A stretch of DNA of 17,479 bases. It comes from PHAA01 sp964494735 (GTDB lineage Bacteria > Bacillota > Syntrophomonadia > Syntrophomonadales > Syntrophomonadaceae). Under the pieces are notes generated by a model. The model did not search any database and was not told the DNA's origin. It saw only the letters and a list, made by a program, of their open reading frames with translations. This document shows, piece after piece, positions 1-5,695 of this stretch. Numbering within the stretch: position 1 is the first letter of the stretch; every line of letters starts with the position of its first letter. Location of the stretch: NCBI GenBank assembly GCA_964494735.1, contig CAZBSD010000041.1, forward strand, positions 1 through 17,479, in the 5' to 3' direction. A program made the translations under genes and the position numbers.

Positions 1-2
1 TT

Positions 3-998
3 TTTGCCGCATTCGGAGGTTATGGGCTGCTGGGCATGGTGGTGGCGGTCCTGATGCTCCTGACCTTGAGTTGTCTGGTCATGAAGATTGCCCGGCGGAC
101 CGGGATCATAGAGTTTGAAAATATCATCGTAAGGAAAGAAAGGCCCTGGCTGAGGACCATCTTCGGCGGGGTGTTTATCTTCTTCCTGTTCGGGGTGGTA
201 GTGGTCATGACCGCGGGGGCGGGGGCGCTGCTGAACCAGGTATTCGGCCTCCCGAAAATCTGGGGAAATGCATTTATGGCCGCATGTTTGGCCATACTGG
301 GTTTGTGGGAAGCCAAAGGAGTGCTGAATGTATTCCGGGTCACAGTCCCCGGCCTGATAGTGGTGGCGATGATCTCCGGCCTCTGGTCATTCTTCGTTTT
401 TGAAGGCAACGGGGTAGTGGCCCAGCCCTTTTCCGGGGCCAATCCATTGCTGGGCAACTGGCTGTTTGCCACCGTCGCCTTCGTATCTTACAACATGATG
501 GTGGCCATATCGATACTGGTGCCGATCGCACCCGATGTAGAGGCGGAAAAGACCATCAACCGGGGAATCCTCCAGGGGGCGGTACAATTGCTGGTCGTGT
601 TCGTATGTATCCTGCTCCCCCTCATAATGAATCAGACCATGTTGGCCGGGTCCGAGCTGCCCATGCTTATGCTGGCCGAAACAATCGCCCCGGTTTGGGG
701 GATAGTCTATGCGATCCTTTTACTGTGCGGAATGTTTGGGAGTGGCTTGACCTGTCTCTTCGGAGTGACCGTGCGCATCAAGCAAATCGCCCCGAATACC
801 AGGGGAAGCACCCTGACATTGGGGTTGATGGCGGTCGCTTTCATCGGCAGCCTGGCCGGCTTCAAAGAACTGATCGCCACCGTATTTCCGGTCTTCGGCT
901 ATATCGGTTTCCTGTCCATGATCGGTATCGTGCTGCATTATTTTTCGCTGCGGAAGGAAAACAGCATCGATATCAGCGGCAGCAAATTCAATCCCTGA
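3..998 (+). CDS. YkvI-family integral membrane protein (5' end outside window)
   Basis: The reading frame is open to the left window edge, so the N-terminus is missing and 331 codons are visible; the internal ATG at 36 is not taken as the true start. The product is almost entirely hydrophobic, with about eight predicted membrane segments, and has the look of the YkvI family (distantly related to the APC/NSS transporter superfamily; substrate unknown). Visible landmarks are the loop with RRTGIIEFENIIV, the segment GLPKIWGNAFMAACLAILGL, and a short polar C-terminal tail ending SIDISGSKFNP. It ends at TGA 996-998, facing the leftward toxin gene. A diverged, internally deleted copy of the same gene lies at 1815-1990. 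Family assignment is from overall sequence flavour, not a catalytic motif. Confidence 0.75.
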   Translation, partial: FAAFGGYGLLGMVVAVLMLLTLSCLVMKIARRTGIIEFENIIVRKERPWLRTIFGGVFIFFLFGVVVVMTAGAGALLNQVFGLPKIWGNAFMAACLAILGLWEAKGVLNVFRVTVPGLIVVAMISGLWSFFVFEGNGVVAQPFSGANPLLGNWLFATVAFVSYNMMVAISILVPIAPDVEAEKTINRGILQGAVQLLVVFVCILLPLIMNQTMLAGSELPMLMLAETIAPVWGIVYAILLLCGMFGSGLTCLFGVTVRIKQIAPNTRGSTLTLGLMAVAFIGSLAGFKELIATVFPVFGYIGFLSMIGIVLHYFSLRKENSIDISGSKFNP

Positions 999-1101
999 TG
1001 GTCTTGCTTGGACCAATTCACGTCATGGCTCCATGCAATGGTTTTGATATTAGCGAGTTTCATAGCCAGGGAATGAACCGGCGGACAATCGGCCGTTACC
1101 G

Positions 1102-1416
1102 TCAAAGGATTTGGCGCCAATCACGCCGGGCATAAAGAATTCTCTCCACAGCAACGACCTTGGCCCTCTCGTCAATTGTAAATAGGACAACATAGTTTTT
1201 AACCAGCAGTTTGCGATATCCCCTCAATGCCAGCCGCTCATCAACCACCGGCGGGCACTTATGCGGCATGATGGCCAAACCCATTATAGCCTCCTCAACC
1301 AGGTTCATCATTTTCAGTGCGGTCAGGGGCGCTGACAGCTGGGCCGCAATATATCGAACCATGTCCCGCAGATCGTTTTCAGCAGGTTCCGATATGTCAA
1401 TCCTGTATTTGTCCAT
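1102..1416 (-). CDS. RelE/ParE-family toxin
   Basis: A 104-residue basic protein with the typical RelE/ParE layout: an N-terminal strand (YRIDISEPAENDLRDMVRYI), a helical hairpin with an LxxMPHKCPPV segment, then the C-terminal sheet (GYRKLLVKNYVVLFTIDE) and a final strand VVAVERILYARRDWRQIL. ParE members poison gyrase and RelE members cut ribosome-bound mRNA; the sequence alone does not decide which. The RILYARRDW end is common to the YoeB/ParE plasmid-stabilisation group. The ATG at 1416 has a GGGAG Shine-Dalgarno 7 bases upstream. The gene overlaps the antitoxin gene by 20 bases (1397-1416), so translation is probably coupled, with antitoxin first as usual. It faces the YkvI-type gene. Confidence 0.88.
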   Translation of the reverse strand: MDKYRIDISEPAENDLRDMVRYIAAQLSAPLTALKMMNLVEEAIMGLAIMPHKCPPVVDERLALRGYRKLLVKNYVVLFTIDERAKVVAVERILYARRDWRQIL

Positions 1417-1675
1417 CAGTCAACTCCCGCCTGATGTCCTGCATCACATCTTCAAACGGACGCTTTCTTCCTTGTTTTACTGCCGCCCGGCCTTCATCCA
1501 GCAGATGGTATAGTTCGATCCTGCCGGTGAGCATCTCATAAGTCTCAATGCTCATAACCGCCAAATCCCCCTGCCCGTTTTTGGTAATAAAAACAGGTTC
1601 TCTGCTTTCACGGCAGAATGTTGAAATCTCATTGTAGTTATTCCTCAAGTCGGTACTGGATTTAATGTTTGGCAT
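1397..1675 (-). CDS. Phd/YefM-family antitoxin
   Basis: A 92-residue protein with the Phd/YefM DNA-binding N-terminus: MPNIKSSTDLRNNYNEIS, then EPVFITKNGQGDLAVMSIETYEML, the hallmark beta strand and helix of this fold. The acidic C-terminal tail (FEDVMQDIRRELTDGQIQD) is the usual toxin-neutralising segment. The ATG at 1675 is preceded by AGGAGG (1684-1689) at 8 bases. First gene of a two-gene leftward operon with the RelE/ParE toxin. By family rule it represses its own promoter; a 7-bp inverted repeat around the -10 box is a plausible operator. Confidence 0.9.
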   Translation of the reverse strand: MPNIKSSTDLRNNYNEISTFCRESREPVFITKNGQGDLAVMSIETYEMLTGRIELYHLLDEGRAAVKQGRKRPFEDVMQDIRRELTDGQIQD

Positions 1676-1697
1676 AGAATCGGCCTCCTCATCTCAT

Positions 1698-1734
1698 CTA
1701 AAGATATTATACGTAAATTTCTTTAGCCGGGCAA
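1698..1734 (-). promoter_or_regulatory. Promoter and probable operator of the Phd/RelE module
   Basis: Reading leftward: -35 TTGCCC (1734-1729), 17-base spacer, -10 TATAAT (1711-1706, exact consensus), about 30 bases before the antitoxin ATG. The inverted repeat CTAAAGA (1698-1704) / TCTTTAG (1720-1726), with a 15-base centre, brackets the -10 box, where an autorepressor such as Phd/YefM would be expected to bind. The boxes are seen; operator use is inference. Confidence 0.7.
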
Positions 1735-1814
1735 GGCGTCCCTGTCTCTGCATAGTCGATGATGTCCACCAAACAGCAGCAGCCCACCCTGATTGGCCTG
1801 CCTCTCTGGAGTGA

Positions 1815-1990
1815 CGGCCTCCCGAAAATCTGGGGAAATGCATTCATGGCCGCATGTTTGGCCATACTGGGTTTGTGGGAAGCCCAAGGGGTGCTGAATA
1901 TATTCCGGTCACCGTCCCCGGCCTGGTGTTGCACTATTATTCTCTGCCGAAGGAAATCAGCATCGATATCAGCGGCAGCAAAACTGACCC
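1815..1990 (+). pseudogene. Decayed, internally deleted copy of the YkvI-family gene
   Basis: Two blocks match the intact gene at 3-998. Positions 1815-1925 align with 245-356 (about nine-tenths identical by eye, with one base missing in a GGG run at the copy's CCGGTCA). Positions 1926-1990 align with 930-994, including the whole string ATCGATATCAGCGGCAGCAAA. The 573 bases between (357-929 of the gene, 191 codons) are absent, joining the middle of the protein directly to its C-terminal tail. No start or ribosome site serves the fragment. The two copies have diverged at many positions, so this is an old duplication or a foreign homologue rather than a recent assembly duplicate. Confidence 0.85.
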
Positions 1991-2073
1991 CGCATGCCGG
2001 GCATCTTCTGCCGCTGGAAAGGCCGGCCGAAGCCAATGCGGCCGTTAAGGAGTTTCTTGACCGGGTAACCTAG
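1990..2073 (+). pseudogene. C-terminal scrap of an alpha/beta-hydrolase gene
   Basis: Immediately after the YkvI relic the same frame reads HAGHLLPLERPAEANAAVKE and ends FLDRVT at a stop. This is the characteristic last 25 or so residues of alpha/beta hydrolases (catalytic-His loop GH, then the ExPxExNxxVxxFL helix). Nothing upstream encodes the nucleophile elbow or the rest of the fold, so it is a truncated remnant joined to the YkvI relic. The match is from family knowledge of a short segment, hence moderate confidence. Confidence 0.55.
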
Positions 2074-2114
2074 AAAGAAGCCCGCTGGCCTTCAGCCACG
2101 AAAGGGAAATCCGC

Positions 2115-2186
2115 TACACCCACGCCGCCGCTTGCGGCGCAAAGCCCGGCATGGACAGGTGCATCTTCCCAACGATGCTGATGGGC
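2115..2186 (+). repeat. Dispersed 72-bp repeat, left copy
   Basis: Aligns without gaps to 17391-17462: 61 of 72 positions are identical by hand count, including AAGCCCGGCATGG and TGCATCTTCC as unbroken blocks. Here it contains a 6-bp hairpin, CGCCGC(2123-2128)/GCGGCG(2134-2139), that the right copy does not keep. Origin unknown. It lies in the gene-poor stretch 1676-2311, which otherwise holds only the antitoxin promoter, gene relics and the mazEF promoter. Confidence 0.8.
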
Positions 2187-2260
2187 AGGGGTAAATTGCT
2201 CCGGAATACTTAATGCCGGTACATGTTTTCTTAGTACTTACAGAATCAATGCACGTCCCA

Positions 2261-2289
2261 TTGATTTTGGTATATACTAAGTATATACG
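2261..2289 (+). promoter_or_regulatory. mazEF promoter with palindromic operator
   Basis: Candidate -35 TTGATT (2261-2266), 17-base spacer, -10 TATACG (2284-2289); TATACT at 2273-2278 is an alternative -10. Overlying both is GTATATAC-TAA-GTATATAC (2270-2288). Each 8-mer is its own reverse complement, so the element is a direct and an inverted repeat at once. MazE and AbrB-type antitoxins bind AT-rich palindromes over their own promoters, so autoregulation is likely. The element and its position are seen; binding is inferred. Confidence 0.65.
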
Positions 2290-2311
2290 GAGAGTGAGAG
2301 GAGTGATAAAT

Positions 2312-2554
2312 GTGTACACCACTATTCAGAAATGGGGCAACAGCCATGGCATCAGGATACCCAAGCAACTTCTGGAAGCCTTGGATCTCCGCGAAAGCGA
2401 CAAGGTTGAGATAGAGCGGCAACGGGATGCCATCGTCATACGTAAGGCCGGCCTTAGACACCGGACATTAGAGGAACGTATGGCTGGCTTTAAAGGGTCC
2501 TATGAATTCTCCGAATGTGATTCCGGTAAACCGGTTGGGAACGAGGTGTGGTGA
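2312..2554 (+). CDS. mazE: MazE-type antitoxin (SpoVT/AbrB DNA-binding domain)
   Basis: An 80-residue protein starting at GTG 2312, chosen because AGGAG (2299-2303) lies 8 bases upstream and because the family's first strand, YTTIQKWGNSHGIRIPK, then begins at residue 2. An upstream ATG in frame at 2213 would add residues unlike the family and lie across the promoter. Residues 2-45 form the swapped-hairpin AbrB/MazE DNA-binding domain (TTIQKWGNS, RIPKQLLEAL, DKVEIERQRDAIVIRK). The remainder (RTLEERMAGFKGSYEFSE) is the acidic toxin-binding tail. Its stop TGA overlaps the mazF ATG by one base, so the two are translationally coupled. Confidence 0.92.
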   Translation: MYTTIQKWGNSHGIRIPKQLLEALDLRESDKVEIERQRDAIVIRKAGLRHRTLEERMAGFKGSYEFSECDSGKPVGNEVW

Positions 2555-2892
2555 TGGCTTACATTCCACAGCAGGGCGATATTATCTATTTGGATTTTGA
2601 ACCGCAATCCGGACACGAACAAAAAGGCCGCCGCCCGGCACTAGTCTTAAGCAACAATGCTTTCAATTCCCTAAGCCGCGGCGCGTTGGTCTGCCCGATT
2701 ACAAACACTAATCGCGGAATACCGATCCATGTTCCGCTTGATGAGCGTACCAAAACCACAGGTGTTGTTATGTGCGACCAGGTGAAGGCTCTCGATATGC
2801 AAAGCAGAAATGCAGCCTGGATCGAAAAGGCTCCTGATGATCTCGTGGCCGAAGCAGTAGACATTGTCATCGCCATGATCGAAGTGTTATAA
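2554..2892 (+). CDS. mazF: MazF/PemK-type endoribonuclease toxin
   Basis: A 112-residue protein starting at ATG 2554 (TGATG overlap with mazE; GAGGTG at 2543-2548, 5 bases ahead). It has the full MazF fold markers: YIPQQGDIIYLDFEPQSGHE, then QKGRRPALVLSNNAFN (the RPALVLS strand), GALVCPITNTNRGIPIHV, and TTGVVMCDQVKALDMQSR with the conserved CDQVKALD segment. MazF toxins cut single-stranded RNA at short specific sequences; the target cannot be read from the protein. Length is normal and no key segment is missing, so it should be active when unrestrained. It ends facing the leftward GT4 gene. Confidence 0.95.
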   Translation: MAYIPQQGDIIYLDFEPQSGHEQKGRRPALVLSNNAFNSLSRGALVCPITNTNRGIPIHVPLDERTKTTGVVMCDQVKALDMQSRNAAWIEKAPDDLVAEAVDIVIAMIEVL

Positions 2893-2966
2893 ACACCTAT
2901 TATGGTGTTGTCCACTCACCAGTATCTGCATTCTTTTGTAAAACAAGTTCATATTCGAAATTCCTA

Positions 2967-4103
2967 TCAACGATTAAGATTTAACACCTGTTTATAGATG
3001 TTCATGGTTTTTTCCATCATTTTATCTATGGTGAAATGACTGTTAAAGGACATAAAGCCTGCTCGACCCAACTTTGCTCTCAATTCCTGGTCCGCTATCA
3101 GGTTTTCCAGGTTGCTCTTAAGAGACCCAGGATCACCTGCGGTTACGAGAAATCCGGTTGAACCATTGATCACCGCTTCCCGGCACCCGCCGACATCAGA
3201 AGCAATAACCGGCAGACCGGCCCTCATAGCTTCCAAAATGGTTATCGGGAAACCCTCCCAATGTGAAGTCAGGACAAAAATATCTGCTCTTTTCAATAAT
3301 TCAGGCACATCCGCCCGGTCACCAAGGAAATTGACCCTATCGAGAAGATTGAGGCGGGCCGCCAACTCCAGGCAGGATTTACGAAGGGGGCCGTCCCCTA
3401 CCAGATCCACAACAATCGGTATATTCGGATCCAACTGGCTAATTACTTGTAGTAAGAGCTGGTAATCCTTCTGGGCCGAAAAGCGTGCCACCATTATGAT
3501 TCGAGTGACTTGTTCCAGGAGGGTTGTCCTGTTGGCAGGCAATGGTGCCGGGGTTAAGCCATTATGGATAACTGCCATTTTTTCAGCTGTAATTATCCGC
3601 GCTTTAAGTGCCAAGTGGAAGTCATACTCCGAGACGCATATTATCCTATCACACCAGTGTCCGGCCAGCCATTCAAGCTGGCGATACAAGAAGCTCTGCA
3701 GATCTGCTACTCCTTCTGTGAATGCCCAACCGTGGGCAGTAAAAATTGATGGAAGGCCAGCCTGCTTGGCTGCCATCCTGCCCAGAAATCCAGCCTTGCT
3801 CGAATGGGCGCAGATTAGATCAGGCTGCAGTTCTTGAATTAAATCCCGCAATTGACGGTATGCTTTGATATCTTGAAAGAGTCGGATATTTCGCCGCAGT
3901 GAGGGAACTTCATATACCCTGATGCCGCCCGCACTGAGCCTGGCACCGAGCTGTCCAGGCGAACCTATGGCCACCAGAGGCACGAATCCCCGATCCAGGT
4001 GGGTGCAAAGATCAAACAGATGGGTCTGGGCCCCTCCTGATTCACCGCCGGTAATTATGAACAGTATTTTATTACTATGGATTGTCTGGCTGGTCTCGTT
4101 CAT
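2967..4103 (-). CDS. GT4-family glycosyltransferase
   Basis: A 378-residue two-Rossmann (GT-B) retaining glycosyltransferase. The N-terminal acceptor domain opens ILFIITGGESGGAQTHL (near residues 13-29) and holds HSSKAGFLGR (about 100-109) and FTAHGWAF, a set typical of polysaccharide and undecaprenyl-linked oligosaccharide GT4 enzymes. The donor domain has VARFSAQKD, VGDGPLR and the EX7E motif EGFPITILE (about 283-291), followed by AMRAGLPVIASDVGG. ATG 4103 is chosen as start because GAGG stands 5 bases ahead; a TTG at 4118 in frame has no ribosome site. It is the last gene of the leftward run, 113 bases after the anion transporter. Donor and acceptor sugars are unknown. Confidence 0.92.
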   Translation of the reverse strand: MNETSQTIHSNKILFIITGGESGGAQTHLFDLCTHLDRGFVPLVAIGSPGQLGARLSAGGIRVYEVPSLRRNIRLFQDIKAYRQLRDLIQELQPDLICAHSSKAGFLGRMAAKQAGLPSIFTAHGWAFTEGVADLQSFLYRQLEWLAGHWCDRIICVSEYDFHLALKARIITAEKMAVIHNGLTPAPLPANRTTLLEQVTRIIMVARFSAQKDYQLLLQVISQLDPNIPIVVDLVGDGPLRKSCLELAARLNLLDRVNFLGDRADVPELLKRADIFVLTSHWEGFPITILEAMRAGLPVIASDVGGCREAVINGSTGFLVTAGDPGSLKSNLENLIADQELRAKLGRAGFMSFNSHFTIDKMMEKTMNIYKQVLNLNR

Positions 4104-4216
4104 TATTTCCTCGTCCAAGTCACAGGGATAGGCTGCCTTAATAAAATGCAGGTGCTCTGACCTGTCAAATGGCTGATACCATGTCAGAAGGCTGGCCTTT
4201 TAAAAAAGGTCAGGTT

Positions 4217-5632
4217 CTAGGTTAACAAGCCCAACCATTTCCACAAAGGTATGGAAGCCATTAAGGCAATAATATTGATGGCTGCATAGGCCAACGATAT
4301 TTTGACGGTCTGCGAATGCTTGACCATGCCTCCGCTGGCATAAAAAGCGGCCAGGTAAGTTGTATTTTGATAAACAACATTCCATAGATTTACCGCAGTC
4401 AAAACAATAAAAGCGGGGATAAGCGGACTCATATTCATTACCGGTGCCAAGGGTGTGAACAGAACAATGAACATAGTCAGTGAAGCAGCCTGCGATACCA
4501 ATACAAATCGCAGCAGGAAGAGTATTCCGCATAAAGCTATTATGAACACATAAATATTGGCCATTAAGGGTTGAATGTATGGTCCAATGAAAGCTCCAAC
4601 CCATTTATCGACCTTGAGGATGGGGATGAGCGCCGCCAGGTTCAGGATACCGCCAATAAAACAGATGGAATCCCAGGAGATCTTGGATCTGAAGACAGCC
4701 CGATCAAATATATTAAAGGCCAGCATGAGGATCAATGCCAGCACAGCCACTTGAGCCGCCGTAAAACCATGCAGTCTTTCCGTGATCCACATACAGAGTG
4801 CTCCTGCCAATATGCATCCGACTATTTTTTCTTTACCGCTCAGCGGACCCAGCTTGGACAATTCACCTTGGATAAATCCAGGATCCATGGCCTGCGTTGC
4901 TTTAGGTTTATAGAGTGCCTGTACAGCGATGTACCCTAATATTATTACTACCAGTCCCCACACCCACATTGCCGAGAACCATGACATCCAGGTTAGTTTA
5001 TGGGCCACATCTTTGGGCATCAACCCCACCAGAACATAATTGAACAGCGAAGCACTAAGAAACATGGGGTAGAGGACCCCGGCAGACATAAACATCGCTG
5101 CAAAGAGTCCTCCCATGCCTTCACTTTCATTTTTGAAACCTAGTTTGTCCCCGATAGCCTTACAAAAAGGGGCTACGATCGACACCTTGGCAGTAACGCT
5201 GGGGATAAGCGGATTGATGACATTGCCGGCGACATAAATAGCAGTAGTCATTCCCCTGAAGTTGGCTGGGAATCTGCTCATGATTAACAGGGCGACTCGG
5301 TCCAACAGACCGGACTCGGCCACCCCCACCCCAATACCCAATGCTCCTACCAGCAACCAGAATGTTTCTCCGCCAAATGCAGAAAAGGCAGTGGTGAACG
5401 GAACAACTTTAAGAATTACCCATGAAATACACATTAAGAGGGAGGTTGCGTAGTCGGGTATCAATTCCACCAGCCACCATATTACCGCACAGGCAAAGGT
5501 CCCCAGAAAAATCATTGAATTCAGGTTCATTGGTTCGGGCGGGGTGGCTTGGGCTATTAATACTGCCAGAGCAATCCCCAATGGTCCGCCGATAACTTTT
5601 TTTAACTGCCACCCCGATTTACTGCCGGACAT
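4217..5632 (-). CDS. DASS/SLC13-family anion transporter
   Basis: A 471-residue protein with about 11-12 hydrophobic segments and two-fold inverted-repeat architecture like the divalent anion:Na+ symporters (VcINDY, CitT, SdcS), which move di- and tricarboxylates or sulfate. GGETFWLLVGALGIGVGVAESGL is a family landmark. The two places where the family usually has SNT read PSVT (about residues 144-147) and SQA (about 380-382), so ion coupling or substrate may be unusual. The start is ATG 5632 with GGGAGG 6 bases ahead; the TTG at 5638 abuts that site and is rejected. It sits 63 bases downstream of the A-T-TE gene and upstream of a GT4 gene, hinting that it supplies or exports the acid used there (inference). 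Confidence 0.88.
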   Translation of the reverse strand: MSGSKSGWQLKKVIGGPLGIALAVLIAQATPPEPMNLNSMIFLGTFACAVIWWLVELIPDYATSLLMCISWVILKVVPFTTAFSAFGGETFWLLVGALGIGVGVAESGLLDRVALLIMSRFPANFRGMTTAIYVAGNVINPLIPSVTAKVSIVAPFCKAIGDKLGFKNESEGMGGLFAAMFMSAGVLYPMFLSASLFNYVLVGLMPKDVAHKLTWMSWFSAMWVWGLVVIILGYIAVQALYKPKATQAMDPGFIQGELSKLGPLSGKEKIVGCILAGALCMWITERLHGFTAAQVAVLALILMLAFNIFDRAVFRSKISWDSICFIGGILNLAALIPILKVDKWVGAFIGPYIQPLMANIYVFIIALCGILFLLRFVLVSQAASLTMFIVLFTPLAPVMNMSPLIPAFIVLTAVNLWNVVYQNTTYLAAFYASGGMVKHSQTVKISLAYAAINIIALMASIPLWKWLGLLT

Positions 5633-5695
5633 AGTCAACCTCCCACATCAGCTTATTTTAAATGCGAATGAGTAACATAACGGACTGCTCCGGCA

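Noticed and set aside
605..1135. 176-codon + strand frame overlapping the end of the YkvI gene
   Set aside because: Alternative frame of a clear membrane-protein gene, with arginine- and histidine-rich low-similarity product; shadow.
2891..2909. AACACC/GGTGTT stem-loop after mazF as a terminator
   Set aside because: Six-bp stem with no T tract on either strand; too weak to call.
4104..4118. TTG start at 4118 for the GT4 gene
   Set aside because: No ribosome site precedes it, and it covers the GAGG that serves ATG 4103.
4104..4216. CCTTTT/AAAAGG inverted repeat near 4195-4208 as a terminator between the carrier and the GT4 gene
   Set aside because: AT-rich stem with a two-base loop and no following T run; more likely chance.
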